From contig CM049417.1 in the NCBI GenBank assembly GCA_026929865.2, forward strand, positions 20,136,001 through 20,200,000: 64,000 nt of DNA. The letters are read 5' to 3'. Every line of letters starts with the position of its first letter. Position 1 is the stretch's first letter. A program made the position numbers and the translations under genes. Positions 1 through 11,583 of the stretch are shown here, one piece after another. The stretch is from Hyperoplus lanceolatus (lineage: Eukaryota > Chordata > Actinopteri > Uranoscopiformes > Ammodytidae). The notes under the pieces are model-generated. The model saw nothing but the letters and a program-made list of their open reading frames with translations. It was not told the origin of the DNA and made no database searches.

Positions 1-26
1 TGTGTGTGTGTTTTATGTGTGTGTAT
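1..26. repeat. TG-rich simple repeat at window edge
   Basis: Alternating TG with two interruptions opens the window. It is probably the end of a longer microsatellite to the left. Confidence 0.8.
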
Positions 27-1307
27 TTGCTTGTGTGGGTGTTGAATATGGCCTCACACAGTTTTATTTTTGCAGTTTGGAAGAGGCAATCTGAAAATTA
101 ATACAATTCTTTGAATTCCTGGAAGGAGGCTTTATGTTTGAACTGAGAGAGGATTTTTTTTCTCCCGCTGACGGCAGCGACGTTATCTATGTCTGGAGGA
201 CATTTCAGTTCAGAAGTGGGCATGCAGAAATCCCCCTTAGCAACGGAGTTAAGGAACAAATCCGTGCCCTGATCCAATTACAGTAAAATGGTGGACTGGC
301 AATAAAAGAATAAAAGGTGGTTTAAATGCCGCTGATGGGGAAATTCTATGAGCATAACATCTGACAAGTCGCATTGCTCGCGGTTAGCTGAATTCTCATT
401 AAGCTATTGTTGGGTCGGAGCTTATTCCGCTATACTTACAGCTTTTTACAAACGTTCCTTATAATGACAGGTATTGGAATTTGAAATAGTTCTCCATTCC
501 TTACAGTTTGTTTTGGACTTGGAAGTTCACTTTTTTTATTTATTCAATTTTCCAAAAGGGAGCTGCTCTATTATTCATGCAGTTTAGAGATGTTTTCTAT
601 TGCTTTCATGCTTCTCTGCCTTTTCATTATGCCAACCAAACTATTTCGTAGGGTCTAACTCGGCTCCATTACCATGTTTTTTGAACTGCTTTTACCATTT
701 CAGTAGAAAGACTTACAAAGCTGTTTTATACTTTCAAGGATATACACTGTGTTGTACGGATTACTTCAACAGAAGACCATGTGAATCTGATACAGTTCTA
801 TTAGTGTGTTGACATCTTACAGTGTATTTTCCCTGTATTGTTTGCTGCTAATGTGGACACACTTGTATTTCGAAAGCTCCCGTATTTATTTAATGCAGTG
901 GAGATGGCGGGGTAGCATATTGCACGGCACTTAAGGAATAGGCCTTGAAGCTACCTGGTTTTATGTTAGTGTAATGGCAGGCAGCTTTGCGGTGAGTGCA
1001 TGCCATACCTGGAGAAACCATTTGCATAGTGTGGGGGGGGGGGGGATAATGATGCCTCTTTTTCAAACGCAAAAGCGGCGGTTCATGAGTTCAAGGTGTT
1101 TCTCGGAGAGAAAACAAGTGCACAAAAAAAACAAGTGCACTTTTACCCAGGCCTGTGAGTGTGTTGGCTCCCGCTCATTAGTGGAGCACTGCAGGTGATT
1201 GATTGGATGATTACTTGTTATTGTTTGATTGTAATTGGGAGGATCAAAATGATGCACAAGGCTAGATAGGTTTGAGTGAGAGGTTGGATGCAGCTGGAGA
1301 GCAGCAG
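27..1307. other. unrecognised noncoding sequence
   Basis: No repeat ends, splice-bounded frames or RNA genes were recognised. A 13-base G run lies at 1033-1045. The open frames here are short and lack codon structure or family motifs. Confidence 0.5.
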
Positions 1308-2560
1308 GGGCCTGTTTCAGGTAGCTGGTTTTGAGGCAACCCAGAGTTTGTTCGCTCTGAGTTGGTGGAAACTCTGGGTTTTCCGTTTCAGGTAGCAGGT
1401 TCAGCGCAACCGAGAGTCAGTTACTGCGGCAACATACACCGTGGGTCTAACCTGCTCGGTAGGTGGTTAGACCTACCCTGAGTTTGTTTTCACTTTACGC
1501 TGCAGCTCCGACTGAAGAAAGAGTGTCACTGTCACACGCGTCCCTGTACAGTTTGAAGCAAAATCACTCTATAGAAATCTCCATCGGGATGTTTTTATCA
1601 TTTCCTGATGATTTTACGTTTGACCGATCATTTATCTGATCAGTAGCCTTGTTCTCAGCCCTCGGTCCGTTCATATAGGCGGCCACCTTACACTTTGTGA
1701 CATGCTCTACATTCAGATTAGTAAACCTATTTGTATTGTATGTTTTTTAACGTCTGTGCCACTGAACAGATTTATGTCAGGTGGATTCATGTAACGCTGC
1801 GGCTGCACACGATCGTTGTAGTTCACTTGTGCGATCCTAAAGTCACTGACGAGCCTCGTTAAATAGCCTAATATGCATATAAAAATTATACAATAATTTA
1901 AACTGTGATCACTTGAGGAAAATGGATCTGGTAATAAATCAATCGGGCTCTTCAATGGAAACTGTCACCTAATGTGTCATTTCACTCCCCATTTAAAAGA
2001 AGCGACAGTCTGTTCTGTTTACTGCACAGTAGGCTTTAGGCACTGTCAGCAATGCTGTGCCGCGCCAGCTTTATTACTTTAAAGCTGATATGCGTAACTT
2101 TTTAAAATAGACTATGGCTTCTCATAAGCGAAATGATTATATTGACAAAAAATGTTTGCTCTGTTTTTTTTTCTGAATTGCCGAGGAGATTAGATCAGAG
2201 TTATGAGACAATATCCCGTTAATTCTTCTCCATAGGCTACCATAAGCTCATTCGTTAATATTTCTAACTCTAGTGGGAGGAGCGGAGATTTCTTTTTTGA
2301 GAAGTGGAGAAGTGGGAGGATCAATCATTTGTTTCTTCTGTTTCCATGGTGAATCATGTTATCAGCGATCCATTGACGATGGCTTTTATGCACACGCTCC
2401 ACCCTGAGTGAACACGCTCAGAGTTGATAAACCCAACGCTGATCCACTGTTCTGAAACCGAAAACCCAGAGTTGCTTATCAACCCTGCGCTCTGAGTTTA
2501 CCAACTCAGAGCGCAGGGTTAAACCCAGAGTATGTAAAACCAGCTACCTGAAACAGGCCC
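1308..2560. mobile_element. non-autonomous PIF/Harbinger-type DNA transposon
   Basis: The ends are inverted repeats: GGGCCTGTTTCAGGTAGCTG at the left and its complement at the right. They are flanked by the 3-bp direct repeat CAG (1305-1307 and 2561-2563). A CWG or TWA 3-bp target duplication with GGG/GGC ends is what PIF/Harbinger elements make. Subterminal AACCCAGAG and CTCTGAGTT motifs recur in both orientations near each end, including a perfect 18-bp hairpin at 2481-2520. The 1253-bp element has no recognisable transposase frame, so it is probably moved in trans. Superfamily is inferred from ends and duplication. Confidence 0.85.
2481..2520. repeat. perfect hairpin in the Harbinger subterminal region
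   Basis: Eighteen bases at 2481-2498 are the exact complement of 2503-2520, with a TACC loop. The arms are made of the same CTCTGAGTT/AACTCAGAG motif found near the other end of the element, so they may be binding sites for the mobilising protein. Confidence 0.85.
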
Positions 2561-2600
2561 CAGCTGGCTTGTCTGTGTATTTTGATTTTCTTAAGATAGC

Positions 2601-2966
2601 TGGTGGGCAGGCAGGCAAGTAGGACCCAAATGCAGACCGTTTCAGGTAAGGGATAATTTATTCTCCTCAAACATTACAAAAAAGGGCCAACAGGCAAGGA
2701 GACCAGAGGATCCAGACAACAAGTAACACAGAGGACGCGACTCACCAACAACCATAATGCTCAGACAAGGAACAATGAAACACAAGGACTTAAATACAAG
2801 ACAGGGTAGGCAACGAGGAACAGGTGGAACACATTAGGGCGGGGCCAGTAATCACACAGGAGGGAAACCTGACAGCACATGGAGAGGAACAAGACAGACA
2901 TACCAAAATAAAACAGGAAACACAGGGACACCACCAAAACAAGACGGAAACATACACATCATGACA
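2601..2966 (-). mobile_element. LTR-like fossil repeat (possible solo LTR)
   Basis: The piece begins TG and ends CA and is flanked by near-identical 5-mers, ATAGC (2596-2600) and ATATC (2967-2971), as expected of an LTR-type insertion. Read on the minus strand it runs from TGTCATGATG to a GGTCCTAC... end, with a polyadenylation-like AATAAA about 70 bases before that end. This layout resembles dispersed fish LTR-like repeats. No internal genes are attached, so a solo LTR is the simplest reading; it looks moderately old. Family not determined. Confidence 0.5.
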
Positions 2967-3428
2967 ATATCTGTTATACTTTGGGGTTAACGTTTCTGCG
3001 AAGCCACTTTTTTTTTAAGTCTGACAAATGAAAATAAAATACTTCACGCATTGTTAGTTCAATGTTTTCAAGTGTGCATGTCTATTCAAACATTTGTGAA
3101 ACAATTGCAATCTTTAAAAAAGTAATTGTCGGTCATCAATTGGCAACATTTTATGATACTATCTATAGGTTTAAATGTTACCAAATGCACCTGCAGTGCC
3201 AGCTGAAAATGCAGTCAGACTAGAAATAGCCGGACTAATGGGAGATGAGTTGGAAAGAAATATGAACAACCCTTCTTTGAGGACATACTGTTAAAAAATA
3301 ATGATTAAAAAGAACTACTTGGGTATACCATGCAAGCACACACCTGTCCCTAGAGAACAAAGTTAAGCATTTTTAATCAGCAACACTAGTCTCCAGTCTA
3401 CGTTTCCTTGATTGAACTGTTAATGGGC

Positions 3429-3429
<1 letters not shown>
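2967..3429. other. unrecognised AT-rich sequence
   Basis: No repeat ends or coding frames were recognised in these roughly 460 bases. Confidence 0.45.

Positions 3430-3477
<48 letters not shown>
3430..3477. repeat. (GA)n microsatellite
   Basis: About 24 uninterrupted GA units. It is the first of three GA tracts (others at 3601-3647 and 4148-4174) that border pieces of LINE 3' end. Confidence 0.95.
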
Positions 3478-3478
<1 letters not shown>

Positions 3479-3598
3479 TGCATGTGTACTGTATGAATAT
3501 TTGGACTTATTGTATTTTGATGCTTTGCTTTGCTTTGCTTTGCTTTGCTTTGCTTTGCTTCAACATTGTTTTTAAAAGTTTCAAGCAAGTAAAGCCCC

Positions 3599-3600
<2 letters not shown>
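3478..3600 (+). mobile_element. LINE 3' tail copy
   Basis: The stretch TTTTGATGCTTTGC...CAACATTGTTTTTAAAAGTTTCAAGCAAGTAAAGCCCCA is repeated, diverged, at about 4060-4147 and partly at 3965-4010. Tails of the type GATGCTTTGGCAACA...CAATAAAGC end many fish non-LTR retrotransposons. A coding remnant of the same class follows at 3685, so this is read as the 3' end of a LINE. Eight units of a TTTGC pentamer have expanded inside it. Confidence 0.6.
3521..3560. repeat. (TGCTT)8 pentanucleotide repeat
   Basis: Eight perfect 5-base units. They appear to have expanded from the GATGCTTTGG motif that occurs once in the sister tails at about 3973 and 4090. Confidence 0.95.

Positions 3601-3647
<47 letters not shown>
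3601..3647. repeat. (GA)n microsatellite
   Basis: About 23 uninterrupted GA units joining the end of one LINE tail to the start of the next LINE fragment. Confidence 0.95.
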
Positions 3648-3649
<2 letters not shown>

Positions 3650-3684
3650 AAAATTAAATAATGATAATAATGAAATAAAACTGA

Positions 3685-3858
3685 AAATGTGGTCACTGTT
3701 CGACAGGAAAGGTTGAGACAGAGATGCACTTTCTCCTACAATGTACGCAATTAAATGATACAAGAAAAATGTATTTGAACAAGTTCAGCTCTTTAGTACC
3801 AAATGCACATCTTTATCAGTATGTATTAACATGACACAACCTGAGGGACAGTGAGTGA
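3685..3858 (+). pseudogene. LINE reverse-transcriptase protein C-terminal remnant
   Basis: One frame reads KCGHCSTGKVETEMHFLLQC, then NDTRKMYLNKF, with a stop at 3832-3834 and HNLRDSE then a stop at 3856-3858 in the same frame. The Cys-x2-Cys ... E-x2-HFLL-x-C pattern, followed by an Arg and a short tail, is the zinc-knuckle-like C-terminus common to pol proteins of fish non-LTR retrotransposons; the ending resembles CHNLR-type termini. Only the last 50 or so residues remain. A (CA)n tract follows directly. The LINE clade is not resolved. Confidence 0.75.
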
Positions 3859-3863
3859 TTGAG

Positions 3864-3866
<3 letters not shown>

Positions 3867-3909
<43 letters not shown>
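3867..3909. repeat. (CA)n microsatellite
   Basis: About 21 CA units directly downstream of the LINE coding remnant, within its 3' untranslated region. Confidence 0.95.
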
Positions 3910-3911
<2 letters not shown>

Positions 3912-4143
3912 TATATAACTAATATAATGTTCATGATGTATATATCGGTCATATTGTGTATCGTCTGTATTTGATGCTTTGCATGGCAACATTGTTGTGT
4001 ACATTGTTTGAATTTAATTTAATTTGAATGAATATTGAATATATTGTGTGTATTGTGTAATGTCTGAATGTTTGGATGTGTTGTATGTTGATGCCTTGGT
4101 TAGGCAACATTGTTTTTTTTTAAACTTTCAAGCAAGTTAAGCC

Positions 4144-4147
<4 letters not shown>
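3910..4147 (+). mobile_element. LINE 3' UTR and second tail copy
   Basis: Two diverged copies of the GATGC...GGCAACATTGTT tail motif lie here (about 3973-4000 and 4090-4115), the second ending in TTTCAAGCAAGTTAAGCCCCA just before a GA tract, as in the copy at 3478-3600. This suggests tandem or nested insertions of one LINE family, or local duplication. Confidence 0.55.

Positions 4148-4174
<27 letters not shown>
4148..4174. repeat. (GA)n microsatellite
   Basis: About 13 GA units immediately after the third LINE tail. Confidence 0.95.
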
Positions 4175-4178
<4 letters not shown>

Positions 4179-4650
4179 ACTGGAATTGGCATATATTGCA
4201 GTTACAGCCGTGTGCAAATATAGAATGTAATATAACATAGGTTGCGTTCCGAATCGCATACTTTCTACTATATCAGGGGTGGCCAACCTGTGGCTCGCGA
4301 GCCGCATGCGGCTCTTTGCCTTGCTTCGTGTGGCTCTTCAGTTCATATCAAACTTTGTGATTGTTCTAATTTTTTTTTTCTATACTCTTTTTTTGTGTGG
4401 GCCTATGTGTGTGCATGTTCGCAAACGTTTCATGCGGCTCCTACGTTCGTTTTACATGTTGTCTATTATTTAATTTTTTATTTTATTAATGTGTAGGCCC
4501 TATGTGCATGCCTGTTCGCAAATGTTTAATTGAGGACGCAACATAACGTTCGCAAACGTTTGGAGTGGACGCAACCTAAAACTGCCCGCTCAGCTTGGAG
4601 GGAGGTTTTCCGTGAGTAAACAATTTGTGTCAAGTTCGCTCCGAAACAGA

Positions 4651-4788
4651 GTGGGAGAGTTTATATTTTTTGTTGAACGTTATACCAAGCCATTCTGCCT
4701 TATATGCCAGGCGTCATTAGCGCATTTCAAGGCTTCAAATCTTAGGCGCCACTTCAGCTCACTCCATGCTAAAAGTAAGTCCCACTAA
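4651..4788 (+). pseudogene. hAT transposase N-terminal zinc-finger exon remnant
   Basis: The frame reads GEFIFFVERYTKPFCLICQA, then SLAHFKASNLRRHFSSLHAK. The Cys-x2-Cys ... His-x4-His spacing and the KPFCLIC...NLRRHF..LHA wording match the BED-like finger at the N-terminus of hAT-derived proteins of the GTF2IRD2/ZBED5/SCAND3 type. A consensus donor GTAAGT follows at 4775-4780, suggesting the original gene was spliced here; reading through reaches a stop at 4786. No catalytic domain was found downstream. Confidence 0.8.
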
Positions 4789-4954
4789 GCAACATGCAAA
4801 GGAAGAGAAAAACGCTATTGTAAATTATTATATTTTTGTTTGTGGACTTGGTTGAACTGAGAGTTTGTGTGTGAGGCAGTGCACACAATGTTCATTGTTG
4901 AAAATGACTGGCCTGTCGTCTTAGTACTGTAGGAGTCCAGTTTTGTCATTATCA

Positions 4955-5795
4955 CAGGGGCGGCCTTAACAATCTGGGGACCCGTTTCAAGTCCTAGTGT
5001 GGGGCCCCCCTTTTTTTTTTTTTTTTAATAAATAATGTGAAAATTAAAAAGATTGTGGAATCCAGTTGGTTCTTAGTTGGATTATGAGATAATAGGCCCC
5101 TGGACCAAGACTCTCAAAGGCCCCCCCCACTCCTACCTATCCAGTCAGTTACACTGACTGTTCCGCACAGATACATACAATTATTGGCAAAAAACATATT
5201 AAGAAAGTCAGTGTTTCCCATATGATTTTGGGACACTGTGGGAGGGACCCTGGTCCTTGTTGGGGGGTCAGGGGGCATTGCACACTGGAAGAAAATGTGT
5301 ACCGTTTTAAAGGATGTACTTAGAGAGGAACATTTAGAGGCCAAATCAAATCTTGAGCTGCAGAAGGAACATTATTTTTCTGATTTTTCTTAAGCAGGCA
5401 GCATCCTTTACTCTGCAACTGCAAAAACAGTAGATTGGTCTGCAGACCCATGTTATATGATGGAGACCCATTTCAACAGATACAGGGTGGATAGCTACTT
5501 TTTATGAACAGTATAGAATGTACACATAGAACGTTTATTCCTGTATGTGTGGGGGCCTTAGAGGCCCCTCATGAAGCCCCTAAGACAGAGCTAATAATGC
5601 TGTTGCTTTACAATTGCTTTTGTATTTCTCCCCTACTAGTTGAGGGGCCCATGATGATTTATTTCCTTATATTTAGGCTATTCCTTTTTGGAACCTTTTA
5701 TTGACATGAGTGACTGAGCTCTTTGACTATAAGACATGTAAAGTTATCAGTACCTTAGCTTAGGGCCCCCTTGAGCCCTTGTGCCCCTGGGCCTG
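4955..5795. mobile_element. hAT-like repeat fragments inside the larger hAT
   Basis: The stretch opens CAGGGGCGGCCTTAAC and closes near GAGCCCTTGTGCCCCTG (about 5789), a degenerate inverted pair; several GGGGCCC..AGGCCCC segments lie between. CAGTGTTTCCC at 5209, followed by GGGGGTCAGGGGGCATTG, is the start of another fish hAT-like type that also occurs at 30567. No convincing 8-bp duplication was found, so the boundaries are uncertain. Confidence 0.35.
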
Positions 5796-5922
5796 GTAGC
5801 ATGCACAAGCATTATTTATTTAAAAAATAATAATAATACAAAATTCAACTGAGGGTGAAACAAAGGTAGTGCGATTATCATTTTGGTTGTGACATTTACA
5901 GTAAATCTGACTGAGAGAGGTC

Positions 5923-5947
5923 GTGTGTGTGTGTGTGTGTGTGTGTG
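5923..5947. repeat. (GT)n microsatellite
   Basis: About 12 GT units near the right end of the hAT. Confidence 0.9.
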
Positions 5948-6458
5948 AGGAAGGGATGGGGGGATGTTCATGTGTACCCGTGTGTACGATGTGGCTCTTT
6001 GCAGTAACAGTTAAAAATGTGGCTCTTAGTCTCTGACTGGTTGGCCACCCCTGTACTATATAGTATGTAGAAAAAAGATTTAGGATGTCCCGATTCTTGT
6101 GGCCAGATTTAGGATGGTTAGAAGTACCCGGATGTCCTACTTCATGCGGCCAAGATTGTTAGTGTTGAAAAGTGCATCCTATTTGGGCGATTCTGACCCA
6201 CAATCCAGTGTGCACGTGAAGTGACGTAACATCGACGAAGCCTCCATATTAAAACAAACTGAAAAAAAAAGAAACAAACGGGGATGCAACGGATATAAAA
6301 GCAAGAGGCAAGATCAAGGCGCAATGTTATGATGAAATAAGAGAGAAAAGTATGTCCCAATAGTATGCCTACTGCATCCTAACTAGATTATTTTTATCGT
6401 CAGATGTAGTACGTAGAATAGAAAATAGAAAGTGTATGCGATTCGGAACGCAACCATA

Positions 6459-7069
6459 GATCTCCTTCCTTCCTTCCATGCCAGCCCGGGCAAGGTAAAG
6501 GCGACAGTACTCTATAGTAGAGTTGGGACGACTAGGCTTATGGTTTTTGCAGCATGTCATCTCGTGCTTGCTGCTAGGTGGAGCCCGAGTATACGGCGAG
6601 AGCGGCAATCCACATCCGAGTTTTGCCTCTCACCTTTTCCTCACTGGCTCTCCAAACACCACCAGTCCGGTAGCTCCACACCATACAGAATTACTCCCAG
6701 CCTGTGCGCACAATTGGTTTGTCATAGTCGCATAGAGAAAGAGAGAGCGAGCGAGGAGCGCAGTTTTTGGACCCAAACAACTTTGACTCTTTTGGGGTAG
6801 GGTTTCTCACAAGATAAACCCCCCTACCACCAAAACACAAGGCTATAGCAATATCTTCTGGATACTCTTTTAAAAAAAAAAAATTGTATTGTATGCGTGT
6901 TTGTATGCGCGACTGCATGCCTATCCTTTTTCCAGCTTCAATTGGGACGTGATGTTGGACGCCTCGTGCCATAAAGGGATGTAAAAGGGGACGTTGCCAT
7001 ATCGTGGATACAATATCTGGATCGTGGACGCACAGCCTAATTTAAAACCAAGGCGAATTAATTTTTATT
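6459..7069. other. unrecognised sequence before a candidate exon
   Basis: Contains a short GAGAGAGCGAGCGAGGAGCGC stretch near 6742 and rising CpG content after 6900. Several open frames overlap here, but none shows family motifs. It could hold promoter or 5' untranslated sequence for the candidate exon at 7070-7289. Confidence 0.35.
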
Positions 7070-7289
7070 TCCTTTTTAAACGAGGATATTGAACGGGTGC
7101 GACAAGAGGCAATCGTTTGGAGTCCGCTCTGCTTGCCTCCCTCGAAGTCAATTTCCTCACACGGTGCGTAAGGACACGGTACCAGAAAGACGCTCTTCAG
7201 AGATACATCTGTCGCTTACTTTGAATGGAAGAACGCGAGATATAGGCTATATACCTCCTCCTACATACCAGCTTTTGACTAAATCCGCG
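7070..7289 (+). other. candidate noncoding first exon with splice donor
   Basis: The stretch is CpG-rich compared with its neighbours and ends AAATCCGCG|GTAAGTG, a near-perfect donor with GT at 7290-7291. The only ATG seen in it (7223) opens a frame of a few codons, MEERDI, so it would be 5' untranslated sequence. No acceptor-side exon could be paired with it. A chance donor in a CpG-rich region is the alternative. Confidence 0.3.
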
Positions 7290-8332
7290 GTAAGTGACTT
7301 TTTCTTCCCTGCACGAAATGCGCACGTACGGTAGGCTATAAGTCCCTTGCTGTTTGTGCACACAGATCCACACATTATTTGCAGACTCAGCTCAGAGGGG
7401 AAGAGTGGGTCCATGCATGTACGTGCTACTGAAATGTCATGCACACTCCACTCTTAATTACTTTAAACGTGGGACTATCGATGCGTTCAGGTGTAATCGG
7501 AGCTGATAAACGTATTGATAGCCAATATCAATATAGCAATTTCCCAGACTAATTAGTCCGTTCTGTCCGTTTTTTTTAAATTTTTTTATTGTTGGCAATG
7601 TCTCATTTTTGGTGAGTTTGTCTTTGCAATTTAAATTGAATTTGCAGCCTGTCTCTGTGTGTGTATCTGTGCGTGTGTGCTACAGCTAAAAAGGAGCATA
7701 CTGTGAAGCACAAACTGTGTGTCTGTCTAAGGTGCTTGGATAAAGAAATGTGCCAATGCAGCCAGCCAGGCCTGTGTTGCAGCTTGTTGTTCAAAATGAA
7801 CCAGAGTGTATAAAGGGCAGATGCAGCGGTGGTGGTGTGAAGCATCTTGCATTTTTCATGAAAGGTTTGCATTTGTGTTAAGAATAGAATATGAAGGGCT
7901 ATTGGTGTAGTAGGCAATGTACCATGTCCATATATAGGCTATTTGACTTATTTAGCCCTCCTTAAGTTAGTTCAATCATTTGGATTTATTTGCTTTTTTA
8001 ACTAGCTTTGGGGGGTAGAGATCCATTGCAATGTAAATACATAAACACTGCTTAAACTGATATCACTACTTAATTCAAGTGTATAGGAACATATGGTGAC
8101 TGGGTTGAGGAGTGCGGGGTTGAGGGGTGGGCCACTGTGCTATGATGTGAAGACGGCACACTGTCTTTCAGAATCAAAGTGAGAAAGGTAACTGAGCCCC
8201 ATCGCTTCAAATCCCAGCTGAAGTTTTGAAGGATGCCTCCCCAAATGTTCCAATTCTGGGGATGGAATACGGCCAAAAAGCTTTTTTTCTGTTGAGTCCT
8301 ACCTGGATAATAAAACAGATAATGTGCACACA
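7290..8332. other. unrecognised noncoding sequence
   Basis: No repeat ends or coding frames recognised. If the donor at 7290 is real, this is the start of an intron. Confidence 0.4.
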
Positions 8333-8428
8333 AAGGTGTAGGTGCATGTGGTAAGAAATGTAAAAGCGCTTTGGGGCTGAGAAAATCGGCTAAAAAGTGC
8401 TATATAAGTCAAGCCCATTTATCATTGT
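8333..8428 (+). mobile_element. SINE 3' fragment
   Basis: GTGGTAAGAAATGTAAAAGCGCTTTGGGGCTGAGAAAATCGGCTAAAAAG...TATAAGTCAAGCCCATTTATCATT matches the last 90 bases of the SINE at 55836-56083 almost base for base. The tRNA-like head is absent, so it is 5' truncated. Confidence 0.75.
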
Positions 8429-8630
8429 AGGTGATCTATGTTCTTGAATAGTTTTTTGTCATCAGAGTTTGAGGCTTCATGGAATGCAGATATGCTGCTA
8501 TACCGTTCATTAACATTATTATGCTTGCATCCTTTAGTTTAGAGAAGTGCATTCATTTCCGTTTACAGGACTGCAGTATATATACCATCTGTCATGTAAG
8601 CTGCATTGGTATTAGTGTCCTCAAGCAGAT

Positions 8631-10864
<2,234 letters not shown>

Positions 10865-11583
10865 CAGTCCCGGACTAAAGTCTTGTCACTTATCCATTTT
10901 GTAGAAACAACAGCTTATAACCTGACTTTTAATTAATCCATTGGTTTTAGAAATGGCTCATATGAAAGCTAAAACCCTCCCAAATGATGTTTAATAAACT
11001 AAAATAAATTTGCTTCACTGAATAAATATTGATCATTTAATGAACACAGAAAGGTCAGATTTTGGCAGGACAAAAGTTTTGTCGCCCACAGAGAGTAATG
11101 AGAAAGCATGGAAGACCAAACCAAATAATCTTGATGAACTCTGGGAGGCATGTAAGACTGCTTTCTTTGCTATTCCTGATGACTTCATCAATAAATTGTA
11201 TGAATGATTGTTGAACCACATGGATGCAGTCCTTCAAGCTCACTGAAGTCATACAAGATGTTAAATATGGATCTCACAGCAACACTACTTAATTCACTGA
11301 TGTTATGCAACATAGTTTTGTATTTGAAGTTATTTGTTCAATTTTCACATTACTCTCTGTAGGCGACAAGACTTTTGTCCTGCCAACATCTGACCTTCCT
11401 GTGTTCATTAAATGATCAATATTTCTTCAGTGAAGCAAATTTATTTTAGTTTATTAAACATCATTTGGGAGAGTTTTAGCTTTCATATGAGCCATTTCTA
11501 AAACCAATGGATTAATTAAAAGTCAGGTTATAAGCTGTTGTTTCTACAAAATGGATAAGCGACACAACCTTAGTCCGGGACTG
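10865..11583 (+). mobile_element. Tc1/mariner-type element with 236-bp inverted repeats
   Basis: The left arm 10865-11100 and right arm 11348-11583 are inverted copies of equal length (236 bp), roughly 95% alike by eye. They begin CAGTCCCGGACTAA and are bordered by TA on each side (10863-10864, 11584-11585), the Tc1/mariner target. The 247-bp centre holds a fragment of the transposase C-terminus (11106-11264), so this is an internal-deletion derivative that kept its ends. The good match between arms suggests moderate age. Confidence 0.92.
11106..11264 (+). pseudogene. Tc1-like transposase C-terminal remnant
   Basis: The frame reads NNLDELWEACKTAFFAIPDD, FINKLYE, a stop at 11205-11207, LLNHMDAVLQAH, a stop at 11244-11246, then SHTRC and a stop. 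The ELW...W/F..IP....KL..S...R..AV pattern is the C-terminal end of Tc1-family transposases, after the last catalytic acidic residue. The DDE core is missing. Confidence 0.8.

Larger units (their letters stand above)
4274..6053 (+). mobile_element. hAT-superfamily DNA transposon remnant
   Basis: It starts CAGGGGTGGCCAACCTGTGG and ends GGTTGGCCACCCCTG, with the 8-bp target duplication TACTATAT on both sides (4266-4273, 6054-6061), the hAT signature. A zinc-finger exon remnant is at 4651-4788. Three copies of the 14-mer GTTCGCAAA(C/T)GTTT lie at 4417, 4514 and 4548, likely subterminal transposase sites. The middle (about 4955-5800) looks like pieces of other hAT elements. Most of the transposase is gone, so it is non-autonomous now. 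Confidence 0.92.
4240..6455. mobile_element. GGTTGCGTTCC-family TIR element, copy A, split by a hAT
   Basis: The ends GGTTGCGTTCCGAATCGCAT and ATGCGATTCGGAACGCAACC are inverted copies, flanked by ATA on both sides (4237-4239, 6456-6458). Removing the hAT at 4274-6053 and one 8-bp duplication leaves about 430 bp that align closely by eye with copy B at 45858-46259; a more diverged copy C is at 25838-26252. No coding capacity was seen. The 3-bp A/T-only duplication would fit a Harbinger-like mechanism, but the superfamily is unresolved. Confidence 0.85.

Noticed and set aside
3373-3763. Leu-Ser-rich frames on -
   Set aside because: Translation of the GA/TC microsatellites and TTTGC repeat, not protein.
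5800-5825. CATTATTT as partner of CATTATCA (4947-4954) for an inner hAT
   Set aside because: Six of eight bases match, but no inverted end lies next to the right-hand copy, so the duplication is not accepted.
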